Assembly (NCBI RefSeq): GCF_002897295.1
Contig: NZ_BEXF01000008.1
Span: forward strand, 186,001 to 250,000
Length of the DNA stretch: 64,000 nt
Direction of reading: 5' to 3'
Source of the DNA: Brevibacillus reuszeri
Lineage (GTDB): Bacteria > Bacillota > Bacilli > Brevibacillales > Brevibacillaceae
Positions 52,042 through 60,317 of this stretch are shown piece by piece (position 1 is the stretch's first letter; each line of letters starts with the position of its first letter). Under the pieces are notes generated by a model. That model had not been told where the DNA came from. It searched no databases and was given only the letters and a program-made list of their open reading frames with translations. The translations under genes and the position numbers were made by a program.

Positions 52042-52063
52042 CTTCAGAAATACTTCAGAAATT
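52042..52063 (+). promoter_or_regulatory. Tandem 11-bp repeat upstream of the methyltransferase gene
   Basis: CTTCAGAAATA is followed immediately by CTTCAGAAATT. Head-to-tail 11-bp repeats are the binding pattern of OmpR/PhoB-type regulators, one of which is encoded at 52825. A 14-bp palindrome AAGAAATATTTCTT (52079-52092) lies closer to the gene. Confidence 0.5.
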
Positions 52064-52125
52064 CCTTTGCTCGTTCCGAAGAAATATTTCTTAGCATAAG
52101 GATACCATCTGGGGGAGGGAAACTT

Positions 52126-52689
52126 ATGCTAGAAAATATCCTAGAAAAGCTATTGTTTCTATACAAATTTTCATGTGCACCTAAACAAATCGGCAGCCTT
52201 ACACCGAGCTCAATCTTTTTGGCCAAGAAAATGCTCGAGCCTGTGAAGTGGAATCAGGCCCGGCATATTGCAGAGCTGGGGGCAGGCACGGGTGCCATTA
52301 CTAAATATATCAAAGCTACCAACACTGAAAATGCAAAGGTGCTGCTTTTTGAAAAGGATACTCTGCTGCGCAACAAATTAGCAGAACGATTCCATGACTA
52401 TACCTGTTACCCTGATGCGTGTTACCTACAGGATGCACTTCAAAACGAAGGAATGGATCATCTAGACTGCATTTTGAGCGGACTGCCGTTTTTCAATTTC
52501 CCACAGCAGCTACGTGATCGGCTCATGGAGCAAATCGTAATCTCACTGAGACCGGGCGGATTATTCATCGCCTTCCAATACTCACAGCAGATGAAAAAAC
52601 AGCTAAGCGGCCTGTTCGAGATCGAGGAGATTCATTACGTACCATTGAATATTCCGCCGGCATTTGTATACGTCTGTCGCAAACGGTAA
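52126..52689 (+). CDS. Class I SAM methyltransferase, PmtA-like (phospholipid N-methyltransferase type)
   Basis: A 187-residue Rossmann-fold methyltransferase. The leader CAPKQIGSLTPSSIFLAKKM matches the phospholipid N-methyltransferase/COG3963 type, followed by motif I AELGAGTGAITKYI, the acidic end of strand 2 (LLFEKD), and the catalytic-loop region DCILSGLPFFNFP in place of the NPPY-type motif of rRNA dimethylases. It lacks other domains. Possible substrates are phosphatidylethanolamine or membrane-bound small molecules; not proven. ATG at 52126 follows GGGGGAGGGAAAC; the longer reading from 52021 crosses the repeats. The two-component genes downstream probably regulate it. Confidence 0.82.
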   Translation: MLENILEKLLFLYKFSCAPKQIGSLTPSSIFLAKKMLEPVKWNQARHIAELGAGTGAITKYIKATNTENAKVLLFEKDTLLRNKLAERFHDYTCYPDACYLQDALQNEGMDHLDCILSGLPFFNFPQQLRDRLMEQIVISLRPGGLFIAFQYSQQMKKQLSGLFEIEEIHYVPLNIPPAFVYVCRKR

Positions 52690-52824
52690 CGGCGAAGCAG
52701 GCAGAGACACTATTCATAATTTGTGGTAGCTTTGCATTAGGGGTAAGTCATTATTTTCCAGATGCTCGTCCTACCATGTCTTCGATGGCTGGCCGAAGCA
52801 AAACTTGCAAGGGAGTGATAGAGC

Positions 52825-53523
52825 TTGACTCACAAAGTGCTTGTCGTTGATGATGATCCGGAAATTCGCGATGTGGTTCATATTTTTTTGCGGAATGAAG
52901 GGTTTACTATATTTGAGGCGGAGGACGGCTTGCAAGCCTTGCAAATTTTGAACCGCGAAGGAATCGATCTGATCATTCTGGATGTGATGATGCCGAATCT
53001 CGACGGGATTAAAGCGTGTTTTAAAATCCGTGAAACGTCTAACATTCCGATCATTATGCTTTCCGCAAAAGGCGAGGATATCGATAAAATAACCGGGCTG
53101 ACGACGGGAGCTGACGATTATGTTTCCAAGCCGTTTAATCCGCTGGAGCTGATCGCCAGGGTGAAGGCGCAGCTACGCAGGCAGAAGCTGGCCGAAGAGA
53201 GCTACGGAAAGTCCACGTCCGACAGTGGGATCATTGAAATCAACGATCTGATCATAGATAAACGACGCCATGTTGTGACAGTGAGCAGGAAAGAAGTATC
53301 GCTCACTCCACTAGAGTTTTCGATTCTGGAGCTGCTGGCTAGCCATCGCGGGCAGGTGTTCAATGTGGAAAGGATCTACCAAAGCGTGTGGAAAGAGGAC
53401 AAATATTTATCCGATAACACCATCATGGTTCATATCCGCAACATACGGGAAAAAATTGAAGACAACCCGCGAGAGCCCAGGTATATCAAAACGGTATGGG
53501 GAGTGGGGTATAAAGTTGAATAA
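52825..53523 (+). CDS. OmpR-family response regulator
   Basis: A 232-residue receiver plus winged-helix regulator. The acidic pair is in VVDDDPEI, the phospho-acceptor in IILDVMMPNLDG near residue 53, and the Lys in VSKPFNPLE near 103. The DNA-binding domain has VSLTPLEFSILELLASHRGQ and TIMVHIRNIREKIED. Start TTG behind GGGAGTGATAG. It overlaps the kinase gene by 8 bp. VanR-type regulators are the closest in pattern. The tandem repeat at 52042 is a candidate target. Confidence 0.93.
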   Translation: MTHKVLVVDDDPEIRDVVHIFLRNEGFTIFEAEDGLQALQILNREGIDLIILDVMMPNLDGIKACFKIRETSNIPIIMLSAKGEDIDKITGLTTGADDYVSKPFNPLELIARVKAQLRRQKLAEESYGKSTSDSGIIEINDLIIDKRRHVVTVSRKEVSLTPLEFSILELLASHRGQVFNVERIYQSVWKEDKYLSDNTIMVHIRNIREKIEDNPREPRYIKTVWGVGYKVE

Positions 53524-54592
53524 GCAGTCGTACAAAAGGTTCCTCTCTATGCTAACAGGGAGAAAGAATATCCGTGTCCGAATGTTTTGGGCCGCTCTTC
53601 TAAGCTTTTTCTATATGGCGGCTTTATCCTGGATTCTTGCTTATTTCTCCCTCGATCCCAGATTTTTGGGAACGGTTGGAGACTTGATTTTTATGATCGT
53701 CACGTTTTTATTCTTCTTTTTCCTACTGACACGACATATCGTTCGTTATTTACGCACGCTTGCCGAGGGGCTATTAACCATAGCGGGCGGGAATCTGGAT
53801 TATCGGCTGCCAGTGTCCAACGAGGATGAGCTTGGAGAAGTCGCCAAAAGCATCAATTATATGGCTGAGCAATTACAGGAAAAAATAAATCGGGAACGCA
53901 AAATCGAAAATTCGAAAATGGAACTGATAACGAATGTTTCTCATGATCTACGTACGCCTTTAACGAGCATCATTGGCTATTTGAACTTGTTGAAGAATGA
54001 TAATTACCAGAATCTCGAAGAACATAAGCGCTATATTCATAATGCCTACAACAAATCGCAACAGCTGAAGAAGCTGATCGACGACTTGTTTGAATACACG
54101 CGATTAACAAGCGGGGCGGCGAATCTTTCTTTTACGAAATTGGATTGGAACGCTTTGTTGGAGCAGATCATCAATGAATTCGAGCCGATTGCCCAGGAAA
54201 ATGCGCTTACGGTTCGTACCATTCGGGATCAGACGCCGATTTATGGTTATGTCGATGCGGAAAAAATGGTACGTGCTATCGATAATCTGCTCATAAACGC
54301 GCTTAAGTTTTCAATAAAGCCTGGTGAAATCAAAGTACGACTGACAGCCGATGAGCAGCATATTCATTTTGCGGTTGAAAATTGGAGTAATCCGATATCA
54401 GAAGAGCAGGAAATGCTACTATTCGAGCGGTTTTATAAGGCTGATCCCTCCAGAAACGAAAAGCAGGGGCCTCCCGGTGCGGGCATGGGACTGTCCATTG
54501 CCAGAAACATCGTCGAGCTGCATGGGGGGCGTATCGGGTTAAACCATCAAAATGGTCATTTTACTTTTTTTATTGAACTGGCCAGAATGTAG
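53516..54592 (+). CDS. Sensor histidine kinase (VanS-like)
   Basis: A 358-residue kinase with two transmembrane segments (about residues 23-47 and 54-76) and almost no extracytoplasmic loop between them, so it is an intramembrane-sensing type. A HAMP domain follows (GGNLDYRLPVSNEDELGE), then the dimerisation/phosphotransfer helix with H143 in NVSHDLRTPLTS, N box DNLLINALKFS and G box GAGMGLSIARNIVE. Start TTG 53516 is inside the end of the regulator gene, giving coupled translation; longer ORF readings upstream are inside that gene. Such kinases in Bacillota usually answer cell-envelope stress with the help of a partner transporter; a DrrAB exporter is 1.7 kb upstream. Confidence 0.9.
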   Translation: MNKQSYKRFLSMLTGRKNIRVRMFWAALLSFFYMAALSWILAYFSLDPRFLGTVGDLIFMIVTFLFFFFLLTRHIVRYLRTLAEGLLTIAGGNLDYRLPVSNEDELGEVAKSINYMAEQLQEKINRERKIENSKMELITNVSHDLRTPLTSIIGYLNLLKNDNYQNLEEHKRYIHNAYNKSQQLKKLIDDLFEYTRLTSGAANLSFTKLDWNALLEQIINEFEPIAQENALTVRTIRDQTPIYGYVDAEKMVRAIDNLLINALKFSIKPGEIKVRLTADEQHIHFAVENWSNPISEEQEMLLFERFYKADPSRNEKQGPPGAGMGLSIARNIVELHGGRIGLNHQNGHFTFFIELARM

Positions 54593-54664
54593 CCATTGCA
54601 AGCCATCAATTATAAAAAATCGCTCAGTCGCAAAGGTGTGGACGGAGCGATTTCCTGTTTTATC

Positions 54665-55639
54665 CTAGGTTGTTCTCACATACGCTTGATAAGGTTCGAC
54701 AGCCTCATCACTTGCCATGGCCACAACGGCCCCATACAGATTCGGAGGATATTCGGCGATCCGATGGCACAGGTATAAAAACCATTCATGCCCATAGGTT
54801 ACGTAGATACGAACCGGATAGCCAGCGGATTGCAGCTTTGCGCTAAGCTCCGGACGGATGCCGTAAAGCATTTCGAACTCGGCGTTCCCGGAATCGAGCA
54901 ACCCGAGATGGATTGCCTCGTTGATAATACGCTCATCATGTGTCGCGATTGATACGCGATGACCTCGATGGATTGCGTCTTGGACCAGCGACAGATAACG
55001 CTCGTCCAGTGCTGCCGATCGGGACATGGCATACTCCGCTGGTTCTTGATAAGCCCCTTTGACGATCCGAATGCGGCGAGGCGAATCACCTAAGGCAGCC
55101 AAATCCAGCGGTGTGCGGTTTAAATGCGCCTGCAGGGTTATGCCGATATTCGGATAGTGGGAAACGGCCTGACGATACACGTCCAAAATTCGATCTGTTT
55201 TGGCGGACTCCTCCATGCTAATAAACAACTCTACGTTAGCTGACTGTGCTTCTTCGGCCAGCTTCATGAAGTTACGGTAAGCAAGATCTGTCTCTACTGA
55301 CAAACCGATATGTGACAGGTCGAATGAAACACGGTTACCGAATTCACCCAACTCGCGAATAAGTGATTTCATTTCTTCTGCAGCAGCCTGACACATCTTC
55401 ACATCTGATGTGTTTTCACCTATAAATTCTAGCGAAGTTCTGTATCCCTCTTCGGCAAGCCTGCGTGCTACCTTATGCCCGTCTTGACGGTCTTTACCTG
55501 CCACGTACTGTCCGGCAGCGCGCTGCAACAGGCTATTCAGCCAAGGAGTTTTCTCCACATATGACTTGATGTCTGGGCGTCTAGCCACCGATTTTAGGGT
55601 ATCAGTCAATCTTTGCTCCCAATCTTGTTCATGGTTCAT
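54665..55639 (-). CDS. Proline dehydrogenase
   Basis: FAD-dependent oxidation of L-proline to pyrroline-5-carboxylate, the first step of proline catabolism. The 324-residue monofunctional type matches B. subtilis FadM/PutB. Conserved signatures are VSFDLSHIGLS, RIRIVKGAYQEP (flavin/substrate Lys-region), SIATHDERII, EFEMLYGIR and the C-terminal YVTYGHEWFLYLCHRIAEYP, where the paired Arg/Tyr bind the carboxylate. No P5C dehydrogenase is adjacent. ATG lies behind GGAGGGGGAG. An AraC regulator on the same strand lies upstream. Confidence 0.93.
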   Translation of the reverse strand: MNHEQDWEQRLTDTLKSVARRPDIKSYVEKTPWLNSLLQRAAGQYVAGKDRQDGHKVARRLAEEGYRTSLEFIGENTSDVKMCQAAAEEMKSLIRELGEFGNRVSFDLSHIGLSVETDLAYRNFMKLAEEAQSANVELFISMEESAKTDRILDVYRQAVSHYPNIGITLQAHLNRTPLDLAALGDSPRRIRIVKGAYQEPAEYAMSRSAALDERYLSLVQDAIHRGHRVSIATHDERIINEAIHLGLLDSGNAEFEMLYGIRPELSAKLQSAGYPVRIYVTYGHEWFLYLCHRIAEYPPNLYGAVVAMASDEAVEPYQAYVRTT

Positions 55640-55716
55640 AAGAAATCTCCCCCTCCTTCATTGTCCATGAGTATACAAGTGAACGGGGGGAGTGTATTGT
55701 AATTTATTGCTCTATT

Positions 55717-56526
55717 CTATCGCGATGATGAAGCATATCGCTGAGGCGTAACCCCAACAATTTTGGTGAATGCTCTTGAAAAATGGCTCTGGTCATAGAA
55801 ACCCGTTTCCGCGGCAATATCCGCAATCGGACGGCTTTTTGCAAGCTCGGCCTTGGCGTGATTGATCCGTAGCAGGTTCTGGTAAGCATGAGGAGGCACA
55901 TGAGTACCTTTCTTGAACAGACGGATGAGATGGAATCTGCTAATTCCCACCGCCTTTTCCAACTCCTCAAGCATGACTCTTTCGGTATAGTGAGCATGTA
56001 AATACTCTAAAATTCGTCCGATGTACTTTTGCTCATGACTATTGCGGGCTGAATGCTCCAAATCGTCTGAATCCGAGTTGACGAGAGCATGAATCAATTC
56101 AACGACCGCGGATTCCAATACCAATGGTTCTTCTCCTAAGGAGAGAGAGTCCATTACCTGATTGATGAGTCGCTGACAATATTGATTCTTCTCTCCTTCT
56201 AGCAAAAACGGGATGCGAAGCTGTTCGAGCTCTCTCGGCCCAAGCTGCTTCAGCCAATCCTGCTTAATGAACAACATCTTGTATCTCCAACTGGTGAGAG
56301 ACATCGGATGACAAGCGTGCAGCATATGCGGTGGGAAACTGATTACTTTACCCGCTTCTACCTGATACATCGTTCCGTCACACCAGGCACTCGTTTCTCC
56401 TTCATCAATCAAGCCGATTGAATATTCCTCATGAAAATGCTTCTGGTATGTGAGATCACTTCTTGTGCAATATTTTGCTTCAAGGAAAGGCAAAGCATCG
56501 TCTCGGTAAAAGATTACATCTGGCAT
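55717..56526 (-). CDS. AraC family transcriptional regulator (cupin plus HTH)
   Basis: A 269-residue regulator: N-terminal cupin-like sensor domain (HFHEEYSIGLIDEGETSAWC with its His/Glu pattern) and a C-terminal pair of helix-turn-helix motifs (LEKAVGISRFHLIRLFKKGT; PIADIAAETGFYDQSHFSRA, then FTKIVGVTPQRY). ATG 56526 follows GAGGAGC; a further in-frame start at 56568 has no site. It lies 78 bp upstream of proline dehydrogenase on the same strand and beside a dpaL remnant on the other strand, so amino-acid catabolism is a reasonable but unproven target. Confidence 0.88.
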   Translation of the reverse strand: MPDVIFYRDDALPFLEAKYCTRSDLTYQKHFHEEYSIGLIDEGETSAWCDGTMYQVEAGKVISFPPHMLHACHPMSLTSWRYKMLFIKQDWLKQLGPRELEQLRIPFLLEGEKNQYCQRLINQVMDSLSLGEEPLVLESAVVELIHALVNSDSDDLEHSARNSHEQKYIGRILEYLHAHYTERVMLEELEKAVGISRFHLIRLFKKGTHVPPHAYQNLLRINHAKAELAKSRPIADIAAETGFYDQSHFSRAFTKIVGVTPQRYASSSR

Positions 56527-56638
56527 GCTATAGCTCCTCGGTACTACATAATCAAGAATCCTATCCATTATAAATGTACTTTTTCATTAAAAACAATGAC
56601 ACCTTATATCCAAGCGAAGCAGGATCTCAAGGAATCGA

Positions 56639-57052
56639 AAAGCCGATTGCCTTTATCGTTCCGCACTGGCAGGGGACGGCAAGCCGCGTGTCGTTACAGG
56701 TGCAATGGACACGATTATGGCTGGACTGGCGTGCGGTGAGCCCAACCCGATGGCGTGGGAGCTTCTTTGGAAGTACAGCGACATGTTTATCTCCTGCCCG
56801 GATTATGTAGCGGCAGACGGGATGCGACTTCTCGGCAATCCGCTAGGGGATGATGCGCGAGTCGTGTCTGGAGAGTCTGGAGCAGTGACGGCCGGGATGC
56901 TGCGGGCGATTATGGAAGACGAGCAGCTGTCTGGAATCAGGGAAGCGCTGGGACTGGACCATACCTCTCAGGTTCTTCTCATCAACACTGAGGGTGATAC
57001 AGACCCGCAGGGCTATCGCCGAGTTGTCTGGGATGGGGCGTATAGTCGCTAA
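56639..57052 (+). pseudogene. Diaminopropionate ammonia-lyase, C-terminal remnant
   Basis: In frame from about 56639 the sequence reads KADCLYRSALAGDGKPRVV, then TGAMDTIMAGLACGEPNP and LLGNPLGDDARVVSGESGAV to LINTEGDTDPQGYRRVVWDG. This matches the last third of the PLP enzyme that splits 2,3-diaminopropionate to pyruvate and ammonia. The PLP-Lys domain and the first two thirds are absent, and the frame breaks near 56636. The remnant sits head-to-head with the AraC gene, so a deletion probably joined the two. Confidence 0.85.
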
Positions 57053-57081
57053 GCGAAAGCTGCGCAGTTCTTCGCTAGAAC

Positions 57082-57126
57082 TTGAATGATATATCGTTAT
57101 TATGATATAATAACGATATATCATTC
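57082..57126 (+). promoter_or_regulatory. Toxin-antitoxin promoter inside a 43-bp palindrome
   Basis: Twenty-bp arms 57084-57103 and 57107-57126 are exact reverse complements with a GAT spacer. They contain TATAAT (57106-57111), with TTGAAT 18 bp upstream. An operator covering the -10 is typical of autoregulated toxin-antitoxin loci. Confidence 0.8.
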
Positions 57127-57141
57127 GGGGAGGCGATTTTT

Positions 57142-57405
57142 ATGCCTACGATTAGACCTAGTTCGGACTTGAGAAATAACTACAATGAAATTTCTGATTT
57201 TTGCCACAAATATTCAGAGCCTGTTTACATCACAAAAAATGGCAAAGGTGATTTGGCGGTAATGAGTATTGAAACATATGAAAGACTCATAGGTAAATTT
57301 GAGCTTTACAAGCTTCTTGATGAGGGTATTGATGCAGCTAAAGAAAATAAAGTAAAGTCCTTTCATGAAGTCATAAATGGAATTCAGAAGAGACTCTCAG
57401 AGTGA
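57142..57405 (+). CDS. Phd/YefM-type antitoxin
   Basis: An 87-residue antitoxin. The N-terminal Phd/YefM DNA-binding fold has RPSSDLRNNYNEISDFCH and VYITKNGKGDLAVMSIETYE, the usual K/R-NG-x-G-x-VV-M pattern; the C-terminal helical tail (ELYKLLDEGIDAAKENK) would neutralise the toxin. ATG behind GGGGAGGCG. It would bind the palindrome just upstream. The toxin gene overlaps its stop by 4 bp (GTGA). Confidence 0.93.
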   Translation: MPTIRPSSDLRNNYNEISDFCHKYSEPVYITKNGKGDLAVMSIETYERLIGKFELYKLLDEGIDAAKENKVKSFHEVINGIQKRLSE

Positions 57406-57716
57406 AGAAGTACAGCATCGTGATTACTGAACCAGCAGAGGCAGATTTACTTGGAATTGCTGACTATATTGCACATGAATTAAAAGAGCCGACAGTGGCT
57501 AAAAATCTGATGGCAAAGCTGGCGGAAGCTATTGGAGAGCTGGAGCAATTACCATTTCGATATGCAATTGTCAGTGATGAGCGACTAGCCAATCAAAAAA
57601 TTAGGAAGCTTGTTGTGGAAAAATATATTGTTTTTTACATGGTTTCTGAAAACAACATGTTAGTTACGATTGTTAGGATTTTATATGGTAAACGGGAGTG
57701 GAATCACTTGCTGTAA
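57402..57716 (+). CDS. RelE/ParE-family toxin
   Basis: A 104-residue toxin of the RelE/ParE superfamily. The core helices ADLLGIADYIAHELKEP and AKLAEAIGELEQLPFRYAIV, followed by YIVFYMVSENNMLVTIVRIL and the C-terminal GKREWNHLL, fit ParE-type proteins. The last resembles the ParE/YafQ group, so the target (DNA gyrase or ribosome-bound mRNA) cannot be settled from sequence. Start GTG overlaps the antitoxin stop. The pair is complete and probably functional. Confidence 0.92.
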   Translation: MKKYSIVITEPAEADLLGIADYIAHELKEPTVAKNLMAKLAEAIGELEQLPFRYAIVSDERLANQKIRKLVVEKYIVFYMVSENNMLVTIVRILYGKREWNHLL

Positions 57717-57781
57717 TTTTGGGGGTATACCACATTCTTCATCACTCATGTATCCTTCATGGCTTCTAATAACCCCAACAG

Positions 57782-57826
57782 AAAAAAATCGCCCAGGAGA
57801 ACGAATCGTCCCCTGAGCGATTTTTT
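57782..57826. terminator. Bidirectional terminator between the toxin and ECF genes
   Basis: AAAAAATCGCCCAGG pairs with CCTGAGCGATTTTTT. A and T tracts on both sides serve the two convergent units. Confidence 0.85.
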
Positions 57827-57851
57827 CATTTTTATCTAAGGAACAGTGCCC

Positions 57852-58382
57852 CTACAACTGCCCAACGATCTTCTTCAACCGCCCTGCAAGCGGCAATACA
57901 ATAATCCCCGCTACGACGACCTGAAGAAAGTTTCCTGGAATGGAGCCGAATGGCTGAATCCAGTTGCTGTAGAGAATAACTTCGACAAAATAATAGCCAA
58001 CGATTTTAATAATAAGTGCAACTACAATTGCCAGTGAGTAAGCGAGTACGCTTTTTCCAGGCATCTTTTCCGCGATGAGCCCAGCTACATAACCCATTGC
58101 GCCTACGATGACAAACGTAAACGGTGCCCATGCTGTCCACCCTGAGAGAAGGTCGAAGAGGGCCATTCCAAAAGCGCCTGCGATGGCTCCCGTTTTTCTG
58201 CCATAAACAAAAGCTGCGATAAACAGAGGCACGTTACCCAGATGGATGAGACCCCCGTTCCCCATGATCGGCAGCCTGATGTTGATGAACATGGTGGCTG
58301 CGAGGGTAAAAGCGATAAAAAGTGCATTGATGACGATGGTTTTTGTTCTCGATGTTTTTCTCGATGAGAATGTCGAATCCAT
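57852..58382 (-). CDS. ECF transporter S component (substrate-binding membrane subunit)
   Basis: A 176-residue membrane protein with five or six helices. The pattern IAFTLAATMFINIRLP, then GGLIHLGNVPLFIAAFVYG and MALFDLLSGWTAWAPFTFVI is that of ECF S components of the DUF1393/HtsT-like group, which bind vitamins or cofactor precursors; the N-terminal AxxxA contact with EcfT is suggested in the first helix. The EcfA and EcfT subunits are not in the window, so it presumably shares a common module. ATG 58382 follows GAGG at 7 bp. No riboswitch was recognised upstream, so the substrate remains open. Confidence 0.85.
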   Translation of the reverse strand: MDSTFSSRKTSRTKTIVINALFIAFTLAATMFINIRLPIMGNGGLIHLGNVPLFIAAFVYGRKTGAIAGAFGMALFDLLSGWTAWAPFTFVIVGAMGYVAGLIAEKMPGKSVLAYSLAIVVALIIKIVGYYFVEVILYSNWIQPFGSIPGNFLQVVVAGIIVLPLAGRLKKIVGQL

Positions 58383-58610
58383 ATGCAAGCCTCTTTCTTT
58401 TTTTCTATTATCATACTCGGAAACAGGTACTTAATAAATACGCATTCTACTATTTATTTACGAGAGTAAGATGTTTCCAAATCGCCTATGAAAGCAGGTA
58501 AAAAGACCCCTGTCCTTTTCAGCAGTGAGACCTATAATTAAGCTTGAAGAAATATGCAAGTAGCTTCCTACTATGGACAGTATTCCCAAAAAGGGCGGCG
58601 AGGTGACAGA
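58383..58610. other. Intergenic region between ECF S and the LRR locus
   Basis: Divergent promoter region. Scanned for THF, TPP, FMN and preQ1 riboswitch motifs on the minus strand without recognising one. Confidence 0.3.
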
Positions 58611-58887
58611 GTGGACAAGATAGAGACGGTATTGACCAAGCAGAGAAAGACTTTTAAGGATTATCGGCATTTGGTCATTACGGTGACAAAAGAGGTATGC
58701 ATCGTTAACGTCATTAAAGGCAGGCTTGCCGACAATTTATCATGTAAAAGATTCGATCGAAAATTATCAGATTATTGAGCCAGTTATCATGGAGCGTTAC
58801 CAGGCTTGGAAGCGTCGCAAGGATTCGGGAGCGTCAGCAGTTAAATGCCTGTATAAATACGTTTTAGTACCCAAAAGGAGGAGCTCC
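58611..58887 (+). pseudogene. Small protein preceding the LRR gene, frameshifted
   Basis: From GTG 58611 (behind GAGGTGAC) a reading VDKIETVLTKQRKTFKDYRH proceeds to VNVIKGR in one frame. At about 58715 protein-like sequence moves to another frame (AGLPTIYHVKDSIENYQIIE and on to KCLYKYVLVPKRRSS), which is open straight into the leucine-rich-repeat gene. A single one-base change near 58712-58720 would join them. It may be a broken upstream gene or the broken N-terminus of a longer LRR protein. Confidence 0.45.
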
Positions 58888-60174
58888 GTGAATATCACAC
58901 AAGATTTCATCGATGAACGCTTCCAAGCTTACATATTGGAGACTTATTGCGAAAATCGTGATCAGATTCAGACAAGTGACGTGGATCGCATCACATCACT
59001 GCAGCTTGCCAACCAGCGATTTTCCAGTTTGAAAGGGATTGAGCATTTCGTTTCGCTTGAAGAGCTGGATTGCTCGTTCAACAGCTTGACCGAGCTCGAT
59101 ATGAGTCAAAATATACATTTGAAGGTGCTGGACTGCGCCGGAAACAAATTGACGTTTCTGCACACGAGTAATCATCCAAAGTTGGAAAAGCTGTCTTGCC
59201 GATACAATGAGCTGACCCAGCTAGAGGTCAGTCGCAACCCGCTGCTGAAGGAGCTTAACTGCAACAAAAACGAAATTCATTCCTTGGATTTGTCAAACAA
59301 TGGGAAGCTGGAAATCGTTGATTGCGGCTTTAACCGGATTCGTAAGCTGGACGTCAGTCAGAACACCATGCTCGCCAAGCTCGACTGCTATTGGAATATC
59401 ATTTCGGAACTGCCGGTAGATCAGAATCCGCATCTAAGAGAGCTGAACTGCGGCTACAATTCCTTGTTTGACTTACATTTGGATCAAAATAAACAGCTGA
59501 CTTATTTGGAATGTGCAAACAATTATTTAATCAGTTTGAACATAAAGAACTGCTCGCTATTGACGGAAATCCGCTGCAATCACAATCATCTTACCCATTT
59601 GGATGTCACAGCAAATCCCGCCTTGGAAAGCTTGAGATGCTTCCATAATCACATCAGAGAATTGGATCTCAGCCACAATGCGCATTTAGCCGAGCTGTAT
59701 TGCTCAGAAAATAAAATCGCTAAGCTGGATACAAGTCAGAATCCAAAGCTGGAAACACTGGATCACTCCAATAACCTCATTACTTGGCCACCTCATACGC
59801 TTGAGGAGACCGGGACTTTTACATATGATGTCGCGCTTTCTACCTATGCCTCCACGCTAGTTTTTAAAGGGAGAGAGCTTTTTGTGAGAACAGCTGCCTC
59901 TACCGAAGATGAGATGAAAAGGCTGTCACCCGTAATTAAAAACGCATGGCAGCGTTTTGATGAGCTGAGCGAACGAGCGCTGGAACAGATTGCTAGTGCA
60001 CATCCTGACGAAGATGTGACCGAGCTGGTTTTATCCGAGCTTGTATTTGAAAAAGACGGTTCATTTTGCTTGGGGTACGATGCAGGCGATACCCCGGCTG
60101 GTCACCTGTTCATTTACGTCGTTTTTGCCGAAACGCTTGAAATGGACAGCGAGCTCCTCTATGAAATATATTGA
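58888..60174 (+). CDS. Leucine-rich-repeat protein
   Basis: A 428-residue protein without signal peptide or membrane segment. Residues about 48-325 carry roughly eleven 20-21-residue leucine-rich repeats of the type LxxLxCxxNxLxxLdlsxNp (for example LEELDCSFNSLTELDMSQN, LKELNCNKNEIHSLDLSNN). These have an unusually regular Cys at the consensus position. A C-terminal alpha/beta domain of about 125 residues (FTYDVALSTYASTLVFKGRE; ELVLSELVFEKDGSFCLGYD) recalls DUF2262-type modules, not firmly. The GTG start has AAAAGGAGGAGCTCC in front. Likely a cytosolic binding protein; partner unknown. Confidence 0.8.
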   Translation: MNITQDFIDERFQAYILETYCENRDQIQTSDVDRITSLQLANQRFSSLKGIEHFVSLEELDCSFNSLTELDMSQNIHLKVLDCAGNKLTFLHTSNHPKLEKLSCRYNELTQLEVSRNPLLKELNCNKNEIHSLDLSNNGKLEIVDCGFNRIRKLDVSQNTMLAKLDCYWNIISELPVDQNPHLRELNCGYNSLFDLHLDQNKQLTYLECANNYLISLNIKNCSLLTEIRCNHNHLTHLDVTANPALESLRCFHNHIRELDLSHNAHLAELYCSENKIAKLDTSQNPKLETLDHSNNLITWPPHTLEETGTFTYDVALSTYASTLVFKGRELFVRTAASTEDEMKRLSPVIKNAWQRFDELSERALEQIASAHPDEDVTELVLSELVFEKDGSFCLGYDAGDTPAGHLFIYVVFAETLEMDSELLYEIY

Positions 60175-60317
60175 TAGCCATAGAAAAGTTGAGTCCAGGT
60201 GAAATTGCTTGGGCTTTTTTGGCGTTGCACCTGGATGTAAGTCATCATCTAGGCCTCATGATAAAATACTACTGTAAAAAAGCCATCTCATAGTTGGTAG
60301 AGAGCAGGTGCAGTACC

